Shown here piece by piece: positions 5,977-10,218 of a stretch of DNA of 10,218 bases. The first letter of the stretch is position 1. Every line of letters begins with the position of its first letter. The notes below the pieces were generated by a model. The model saw only the letters and a list, made by a program, of their open reading frames with translations, was not told the DNA's origin and ran no database searches. The translations under genes were made by a program, and so were the position numbers. Source of the DNA: an archaeon (GTDB lineage: Archaea > EX4484-52 > B79-G9); NCBI GenBank assembly GCA_030594585.1, contig JAUVEX010000027.1:1-10218 (forward strand), in the 5' to 3' direction.

Positions 5977-6249
5977 TTATAATTTCTTTAGGTACTCGAT
6001 GCCAACTTTTTTGACACTTGGTTTCCATACTTTTGCAGGCATCCAGTCAGGAGCATTTGCAGGAGATGAAACCTGGTTTCTGGAACCTCTGTAAATGTGG
6101 ACTTTTTTTGTTCCTCTTTCTCGAAGCCTGATGTCTGCCTCGCCTCTGTTAGCTGCCTTTAGGGCTGCTTGTCGTGGTTGTCTTCCGGAGAAAACGCCTG
6201 TTTCGCTGCCGCTCTTTGTTCTCATAACAAAGTATCTTTTTTCTGCCAT
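5977..6249 (-). CDS. MC1-type archaeal chromosomal DNA-binding protein
   Basis: A 90-residue protein closely following archaeal MC1, a monomeric chromosomal protein that binds and sharply bends DNA. The match includes KRYFVMRTKSGSETGVFSG near the start, then PRQAALKAANRGEADIRLRERGTKKVHIY, where MC1 has an almost identical stretch, then APDWMPAKVWKP and VKKVGIEYL. The Trp of the DWMP loop, which contacts DNA in MC1, is kept, while the first Trp of the better-known proteins (in their KAWKE segment) is replaced in YRGSRNQ. The start at 6249 (MAEKRYF) is preferred over the in-frame ATG at 6264 because the upstream ATGGAGGG supplies a strong ribosome binding site seven bases away. It is a single-gene unit with its own promoter and terminator, as expected for an abundant protein. 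Confidence 0.93.
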   Translation of the reverse strand: MAEKRYFVMRTKSGSETGVFSGRQPRQAALKAANRGEADIRLRERGTKKVHIYRGSRNQVSSPANAPDWMPAKVWKPSVKKVGIEYLKKL

Positions 6250-6256
6250 ATTTATA

Positions 6257-6262
6257 CCCTCC
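6257..6262 (-). promoter_or_regulatory. Ribosome binding site GGAGGG for MC1
   Basis: GGAGGG on the minus strand ends seven bases before the ATG at 6249. Its first G is the last base of an upstream in-frame ATG (6264-6262), so this site decides the start in favour of 6249. Confidence 0.7.
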
Positions 6263-6316
6263 ATTAGAAAAGCGCCCTCATATGTGTTGGTGCTTCTTCT
6301 TATTATTGGTTTTGGG

Positions 6317-6326
6317 TATATATAAA
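6317..6326 (-). promoter_or_regulatory. TATA box for MC1
   Basis: TTTATATATA on the minus strand, preceded by a purine-rich GCGAAAAC stretch like a BRE. It predicts a transcription start near 6296 and a leader of about 45 bases that contains the GGAGGG site. Confidence 0.55.
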
Positions 6327-6349
6327 GTTTTCGCTAATAGACGGCTAAA

Positions 6350-6401
6350 AACACAGAAAAGTGTTGAAAAAATCGGCTTTAAGCGAAGTTTTGAAAAAAG
6401 C
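6350..6401 (-). terminator. Multiple T-tract terminator after the HPF-like gene
   Basis: Downstream of the stop codon the minus strand carries three T-runs: GCTTTTTTC, GATTTTTTC and GTGTTTTTAG. The last is preceded by a small hairpin (AACAC/GTGTT, 6350-6365). Successive T-tracts are the usual archaeal intrinsic terminator. This would separate the two-gene unit from the MC1 promoter just beyond. Confidence 0.5.
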
Positions 6402-6764
6402 TCATTCTATTTCTTTTGCCTTGTAAAGCTTGTCTTTTGTAATGGCTGTCTTTTTGGATATGTGTTTTTTTATCTGCTTTTCTAAGACTTCAAGAGTTTT
6501 TGAAACCGACCCAAAAGCATTCCACTCAAAATCTTCGCAGTCAAAAGCGCCGACAGTTGTTATCATATGTGTATGTGTTGAAAATTTATGCCGCCCGCCC
6601 GCCTCACTGTGTATTTTCAGGTGAATTTTAAGCGAGGTTATATCTGTTTTTTTTGAAATTTCATCAAACGCCTTTTCTATTATTGATTGTATTTTTTCTA
6701 GTTCAAAATCGCCTATTTTGTCAGTATCAAAACCAACAGTAGTTATTTTTGGATTTTCAAACAT
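6402..6764 (-). CDS. Small HPF/RaiA-like protein (possible ribosome-associated factor)
   Basis: A 120-residue protein. The predicted order is strand, long helix (about 20-38), strands LKIHLKIHSE (45-54), HKFSTHTHMITTVG (59-72) and FDCEDFEWN (74-82), then a helix with SVSKTLEVLEKQIKKHISKK (86-105). This beta-alpha-beta-beta-beta-alpha order, with 'LExQIxKH' in the last helix, resembles the ribosome hibernation factor fold (HPF/RaiA). The match is weak and the protein could be another small alpha/beta domain. The start at 6764 is set by GGAGGGG (6771-6777), six bases upstream; the in-frame ATG at 6782 lies inside the preceding gene. It follows the coiled-coil gene with one base between stop and start, so translation is probably coupled. 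Confidence 0.5.
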   Translation of the reverse strand: MFENPKITTVGFDTDKIGDFELEKIQSIIEKAFDEISKKTDITSLKIHLKIHSEAGGRHKFSTHTHMITTVGAFDCEDFEWNAFGSVSKTLEVLEKQIKKHISKKTAITKDKLYKAKEIE

Positions 6765-6765
6765 A

Positions 6766-7098
6766 TTATTCCCCTCCAACATCTCCGCCGTATTCTTTTA
6801 GGATTTCTTTTATTTTTTCCTGAACGATTTTCTTTTTTTCTGCAGGAACCCGTATGCGCACAAACCTTAACTCCTTTCGGTTCTTTCTTAAACTGGCTAT
6901 TTCCTGCCTTATTTTTCTAATCTCTCCAAGTTTTTTCGCAATTTCCTTTTCATGTGTTTGTATTGTATTGTCAATATTTTCTTTTATCTCTTCTTCTGTT
7001 TTTGCCTCAAATATTACTTCGTTTCCATTATCCGGGTTATCTTTAACTATCGTTTTTATTCTCTTGCTTTCAAGAGTCTCCTGGCTTTTTTTGGGCAT
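6766..7098 (-). CDS. Unrecognised small coiled-coil protein
   Basis: 110 residues that I cannot place in a family. The N-terminal 35 residues are polar and basic to mixed. Residues about 35-77 are strongly helical and charged, with heptad-like spacing (EEIKENIDNTIQTHEKEIAKK and on through IRQEIASLRKNRKEL), typical of a coiled coil. A basic strand-like segment (FVRIRVP, 79-85) and a second charged helix (86-103) follow. The tail is GGDVGGE, whose Gly-Gly-Glu codons double as the ribosome binding site of the next gene. The protein is very rich in Lys and Glu, has no Cys and no membrane segment. It is the first gene of a unit with the HPF-like gene; nucleic-acid or ribosome association is possible but unproven. 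The start at 7098 has a TATA-like box 27 bases upstream. Confidence 0.7.
   Translation of the reverse strand: MPKKSQETLESKRIKTIVKDNPDNGNEVIFEAKTEEEIKENIDNTIQTHEKEIAKKLGEIRKIRQEIASLRKNRKELRFVRIRVPAEKKKIVQEKIKEILKEYGGDVGGE
6771..6777 (-). promoter_or_regulatory. Ribosome binding site GGAGGGG of the HPF-like gene
   Basis: GGAGGGG is made of the codons for the last residues (Gly-Gly-Glu) of the coiled-coil protein. It is six bases before the ATG at 6764 and decides that start. Confidence 0.65.
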
Positions 7099-7100
7099 AG

Positions 7101-7110
7101 TTATTAATAT
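7101..7110 (+). promoter_or_regulatory. TATA-like box for the MBL-fold gene
   Basis: TTATTAATAT is centred about 24 bases before the ATG at 7129, suggesting a leaderless transcript. It lies immediately next to the divergent ATG at 7098. Confidence 0.4.
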
Positions 7111-7120
7111 GGTATTTCAC

Positions 7121-7130
7121 AATTATAAAT
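7121..7130 (-). promoter_or_regulatory. TATA-like box for the coiled-coil gene
   Basis: ATTTATAATT on the minus strand is centred 27 bases before the ATG at 7098. It overlaps the start codon of the divergent MBL-fold gene at 7129, so the two core promoters are interlaced. Confidence 0.5.
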
Positions 7131-7941
7131 GGATATTATGGATACTATTTGTTTTGTCGGAACCGGCGGCGGGAGGATGGCAACAATCACCCAGCTTAGA
7201 AAAACCGCAGGTATATTTTTAGAGCTTAAAGGCGCAAGGATTTACCTTGACCCGGGACCGGGAGCCATTGTGCATGCGAGGGCAGAAAAGATACCCTTAG
7301 AAAAGATTGACTGCGTTCTTTTATCTCACAAGCACATAGACCACACAAACGACGCTCAAGTCCTGATTGAAGCCATGACAAAAGGTGTTCGCGAGAAAAA
7401 AGGGATTCTTGCAGCGCCAAAAAGCACAATTTCCGCAATCACCAAATATCATCAATCCGCACCAAAAAAAATCCTTAAAATAAAACCCGGCGATAAGTTT
7501 AATATTGGCGACCTAAATATTGAGGCAACAAAAACAATCCATACAGACAAAGACGGCGTCGGGTTCAAATTTTTTGCCTCAAAAAAAATATCCTATGTGG
7601 GAGATACAGTGTATTCAAAAGATATTGCCAAAGAGCATAAAGGCGCAGATATTCTTATTCTGAATTGCCTTTATCTTGTAAACGAGAACAAGGGAAAAGA
7701 TGTTGAATTCGCAAAGCATATGGATTTGGCGGATGCGATAAAATTCGCGCATGACATAAAGCCAAAACTCTGTATCCTCCAGCATTTCGGCATGGGTATG
7801 ATTCTAAAAAAGCCATGGGAAAAAGCAAAAGAAGTCGAGGAGGCGACAGGCGTAAAGACCGTTGCTGCAAGAGACGGCCAGGTGTTTGATGTTGGTGACG
7901 GTGTAAAAAAGGGAAAAACAGGCCTTGAAAGGTTTGCCTGA
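7129..7941 (+). CDS. MBL-fold metallo-hydrolase
   Basis: A 270-residue metallo-beta-lactamase-fold protein of about the size of RNase Z-related hydrolases (COG1234-like). It opens with a strand and Gly loop (ICFVGTGGG, 7-15), then IYLDPGPGA (38-46), where the family has its first conserved Asp. The metal motif HKHIDH is at 67-72. Further ligands are visible at His138 (TIHTD), Asp159 (YVGDT) and His219 (LQHFG), so the full two-metal set is intact. HMDLADAIKFA (197-207) is the usual 'H-x-T-x-x-x-A' helix. The substrate (RNA, nucleotide or small phosphodiester) cannot be told. The start at 7129 fits the leaderless promoter; Met4 (7138) is an alternative. It is divergent from the coiled-coil gene, 30 bases away. 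Confidence 0.87.
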   Translation: MDIMDTICFVGTGGGRMATITQLRKTAGIFLELKGARIYLDPGPGAIVHARAEKIPLEKIDCVLLSHKHIDHTNDAQVLIEAMTKGVREKKGILAAPKSTISAITKYHQSAPKKILKIKPGDKFNIGDLNIEATKTIHTDKDGVGFKFFASKKISYVGDTVYSKDIAKEHKGADILILNCLYLVNENKGKDVEFAKHMDLADAIKFAHDIKPKLCILQHFGMGMILKKPWEKAKEVEEATGVKTVAARDGQVFDVGDGVKKGKTGLERFA

Positions 7942-7953
7942 AAATCAAAACAC

Positions 7954-7962
7954 CTTTAAATG
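7954..7962 (+). promoter_or_regulatory. TATA-like box for the SWIM-motif gene
   Basis: CTTTAAATG is centred about 44 bases before the ATG at 8002 and predicts a short leader of about 18 bases. No strong ribosome binding site is seen. Confidence 0.3.
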
Positions 7963-8001
7963 TTTCTGTTTCTATGTATTAACCATTAAAGAGTTGTTAA
8001 T

Positions 8002-9084
8002 ATGGTCGGACAACAAAAATGGTCAATGGTCACAAAGTATGAACCGCCTAAATTAAGGGATATGAAAAAAGGCAAAGTCATAGTCGAGGTTGAAGCAGCA
8101 TCAACTCCTGAAGATATCGTAACTGCGCTTAGAAGAAAGAAGAATAACGAGATTCTTGACCTTGAAAACTGTGTCCTTCTTTCAAGACACCCAGAAGAAA
8201 TGGAATTTTATGAAATATATGAAACTCTTCCTTCAGACACTGAGCTTATAAACTGGGCTGATGAAAAAGACTGGAACAGGTATGGCAATTTTTGGGAAAT
8301 AACGGAATTTGATGCCGTTCATTCAAACCTGCTTAAATATGCATGGCCGGAAACACTTAGAAATCGAAAGGAGTTCATAAACCGCGTCAAGCACCCTCCT
8401 AAAAAAGAAGGCGAACTGCCGTTTTATCCGCGTTATCGTTATGATGCTGTAAAACAAGATTGGCATCCTAAAACCGGAAAAAATATATACAATGTCTGGG
8501 ATTACCTGACGCTTTTTAAAGGTGCTGCAAAATTCCATAACGAACATGCAAAAGGAAAACATCTTGACATTCCGCCCATCCCCCAAGCCGAAAATTGCTG
8601 GATTTTGGATGTGCCTTCCGATACAGATCCGGATGAAATGTACCAGACAGTCATCGGATTCATTCCCGGCAAAGAAAAGACAATCCGAAATTTGACAAAT
8701 TCCAATGAGGCGATAATGAATCTGACAGGCTCAACCAATGCCTGCTCTTGTCCGGATTACCTTCATCGCAAAAGACAAAGCCAAAACCCTGTTTATGAAG
8801 TTAATCCGTTCTGTAAGCATATTGTATTTGCAAATTTAGAACTTGAATCTCATGGTTTGTATGTAAAAGAATCAATGCCATTTCCAACTGCAAATGCATG
8901 GAACCTGAAACGAAAAATAGACAACAACATCCGTTTTCCTGGCGGCAAAAGAACCGACGCATCAGCAGATGCTATTGTTCGCGCATACATAGACAAAGGA
9001 ATTAACAATATCGGTGCACTCTTTACAACAAACCCTGCGTATGTCCGCAAAATTCACAGCAGCTACAAGCAGATTGTGGTGTAA
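8002..9084 (+). CDS. Orphan protein with a SWIM-type zinc-finger signature
   Basis: A 360-residue protein of no family I recognise as a whole. The one clear motif is CSC at 248-250 followed by FCKH at 270-273, i.e. C248-x-C250-x20-C271-x-H273, the CxCxnCxH of SWIM zinc fingers, which bind DNA or protein. It is flanked by the usual strand (QTVIGF) before and a short helix (IVFANLEL) after. The N-terminal part (20-60) looks alpha/beta (KVIVEVEAAS then a helix, then ENCVLLSR). The middle (85-190) is rich in Trp, Tyr and charged residues (WADEKDWNRYGNFWE, FYPRYRY, VWDYLTLF) and has no obvious catalytic motif. The C-terminus (327-360) is helical. No transposase or helicase residues are seen. The start is 8002; Met9 (8026) is possible. 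It stands between the MBL gene and valS with its own promoter. Confidence 0.7.
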   Translation: MVGQQKWSMVTKYEPPKLRDMKKGKVIVEVEAASTPEDIVTALRRKKNNEILDLENCVLLSRHPEEMEFYEIYETLPSDTELINWADEKDWNRYGNFWEITEFDAVHSNLLKYAWPETLRNRKEFINRVKHPPKKEGELPFYPRYRYDAVKQDWHPKTGKNIYNVWDYLTLFKGAAKFHNEHAKGKHLDIPPIPQAENCWILDVPSDTDPDEMYQTVIGFIPGKEKTIRNLTNSNEAIMNLTGSTNACSCPDYLHRKRQSQNPVYEVNPFCKHIVFANLELESHGLYVKESMPFPTANAWNLKRKIDNNIRFPGGKRTDASADAIVRAYIDKGINNIGALFTTNPAYVRKIHSSYKQIVV

Positions 9085-9093
9085 GCCAATACA

Positions 9094-9102
9094 CATATAA
9101 AT
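9094..9102 (+). promoter_or_regulatory. TATA-like box for valS
   Basis: CATATAAAT lies ten bases after the SWIM gene stop. It predicts a transcription start near 9124, leaving a leader of about 16 bases with a ribosome binding site. Confidence 0.45.
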
Positions 9103-9126
9103 CCATTTTGTCAATACACTATGCAA

Positions 9127-9132
9127 AGAGGT
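9127..9132 (+). promoter_or_regulatory. Ribosome binding site AGAGGT of valS
   Basis: AGAGGT ends seven bases before the ATG at 9140 and supports that start, which gives the normal valyl-tRNA synthetase N-terminus (MELPKHYN). Confidence 0.55.
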
Positions 9133-9139
9133 CACATTT

Positions 9140-10218
9140 ATGGAACTTCCAAAACACTACAATTCTGATGATTCTGAAAACAAATGGGGAAAATACTGGG
9201 AAAAACAAGGTATTTACAAATTCGATTCTAAAAGCAAAAAGAAACTCTATAGTGTTGACACACCACCGCCAACAGTATCTGGCAAAATACACATGGGCCA
9301 CGCATTTTCATACACTCAGGCTGATATGATAGTCAGGTTCAAGCGCATGCAGGGATTTAATATATTCTATCCTTTCGGCTTTGACGACAATGGTCTTGCA
9401 ACAGGCCTTTTCGTAGAAAAAAAGCACAAGGTAAGCTCAAGAAAAATGGGGCGGGATGCTTTTGTCAAATTATGCCTTGAGGAGACCAAAAATTCAGAAA
9501 AAGTGTTCAAGGAATTATGGACTAAAATAAGCATTTCAGCTGACTGGTCGCTTGAATATTCAACAATTTCACCCAAAGTCCAAAGAATATCCCAAAGGTC
9601 TTTTATAGAACTTTACAAAAACGGTAGAGAATACCGAAAAGAAGCGCCCACATTCTGGTGCCCTAAATGCCAGACCGCAGCATCTCAGGTAGAGCTTGAA
9701 GATAAAGACTTTGATTCATTTTTCAATGACCTAAATTTCAAATTAAAAGACGGCGGCAGTATAAAAATCGCAACCACAAGACCCGAGCTTTTGGCAGCTT
9801 GCGTGTCTATATTCGTCCATCCAACGGACAAGCGATACAAGAAACTTGTAGGAAAAAAAGCAATTGTGCCCCTTTTCGGTCAAGTTGTCGAAATAATAGC
9901 GGATGAAAAAGCAGACCCCGAAAAAGGAACAGGTGCTGTAATGTGCTGCACTTTTGGTGACCAGAACGACATTGACTGGTGGTATGCCCACAAACTCCCG
10001 CTAAGAGTCGCAATATCTAAAAACGGCGTCATGACCGAAATTTCCGGAAAATACGAAGGAATGAAAATCGAGGCCGCAAGAAAAGAAATAATTGAAGACC
10101 TTAAAAAAGACGGTGCATTAACCGGTCAAAAACCAATAACTCACGCAGTAAATGTGCATGAAAGATGCGGAACCGCAATAGAGTTTTTAGTCACAAAGCA
10201 ATGGTTCATAAAAGTCCT
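9140..10218 (+). CDS. valS: Valyl-tRNA synthetase, N-terminal part, cut by window edge
   Basis: The first 359 codons of a class Ia synthetase that charges tRNA-Val. Visible blocks are WGKYWEKQGIY (16-26), PPPTVSGKIHMGHA (42-55) with the HIGH motif as HMGH, FYPFGFDDNGLATGL (76-90), a Zn-ribbon-like CPKC (174-177), and the editing (CP1) domain starting at IATTRPELLAACVSIFVHP (210-228) and running through GTGAVMCCTFGDQNDIDWW. HERCGTAIEFLVTKQWFIKVL leads out of the editing domain. The TRPELLAACV and MCCTFGD wording is that of the archaeal-type ValRS. DDNGL is normally followed by PTER; here it is ATGL. The KMSKS motif and anticodon domain lie beyond the window. It has its own TATA-like box and ribosome binding site. 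Confidence 0.95.
   Translation, partial: MELPKHYNSDDSENKWGKYWEKQGIYKFDSKSKKKLYSVDTPPPTVSGKIHMGHAFSYTQADMIVRFKRMQGFNIFYPFGFDDNGLATGLFVEKKHKVSSRKMGRDAFVKLCLEETKNSEKVFKELWTKISISADWSLEYSTISPKVQRISQRSFIELYKNGREYRKEAPTFWCPKCQTAASQVELEDKDFDSFFNDLNFKLKDGGSIKIATTRPELLAACVSIFVHPTDKRYKKLVGKKAIVPLFGQVVEIIADEKADPEKGTGAVMCCTFGDQNDIDWWYAHKLPLRVAISKNGVMTEISGKYEGMKIEAARKEIIEDLKKDGALTGQKPITHAVNVHERCGTAIEFLVTKQWFIKV

Noticed and set aside
9108..9329. 73-codon plus-strand frame overlapping the valS start
   Set aside because: Different frame from valS, which has the HMGH motif and a ribosome binding site; no protein-like features.

Overview
The window reads as a gene-dense, AT-rich archaeal chromosome segment. 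Three things point to Archaea: an MC1-type chromosomal protein (start 6249, minus), an archaeal-type valyl-tRNA synthetase at the right edge, and TATA-like boxes about 25-30 bases upstream of several start codons, some with no room for a leader and others followed by a GGAGG or GGTG ribosome binding site. The many small proteins and tight or overlapping gene ends fit a small-genome lineage such as DPANN, but that placement is inference. I see no mobile element, CRISPR array, tRNA or rRNA, and no gene-free stretch longer than 300 bases.

Layout. (1) 1-1953, minus: a two-gene unit, a PIG-L/LmbE-like protein followed by a Gfo/Idh/MocA-like dehydrogenase that runs off the left edge. Both keep the look of their families but have lost key active-site residues. 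(2) 1954-2165: divergent regulatory region with an inverted repeat and several TATA-like boxes. (3) 2166-3077, plus: a winged-helix (ArsR-like) regulator with a C-terminal half resembling S-layer-like domains. Its end overlaps by 17 bases a convergent DUF192 gene (3061-3438, minus). (4) 3449-5208, plus: NAD(P)H-hydrate dehydratase (nnrD) overlapping by ATGA a secreted, Cys-rich, C-terminally anchored surface protein. The DUF192 and nnrD starts are only 10 bases apart, with promoters apparently inside each other's genes. (5) 5331-5864, plus: a CYTH-domain phosphohydrolase or cyclase-like protein. (6) 5922-7098, minus: MC1 with its own promoter, SD and hairpin/T-tract terminator, then a two-gene unit coding for a coiled-coil protein and an HPF/RaiA-like small protein. 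(7) 7129-10218, plus: an MBL-fold hydrolase (divergent from the coiled-coil gene through interlaced promoters), an orphan protein with a SWIM zinc-finger signature, and the first 359 codons of valS.

How they work together. Housekeeping roles are clear for nnrD (repair of damaged nicotinamide cofactors), MC1 (DNA bending and packaging) and valS (tRNA charging). The less ordinary parts are the pair of active-site-degenerate enzymes at the left, the regulator/S-layer-like fusion beside them, the SWIM protein, and the coiled-coil/HPF-like pair, which could be a ribosome- or RNA-linked unit. Functional links between these groups are not shown by the sequence beyond adjacency.
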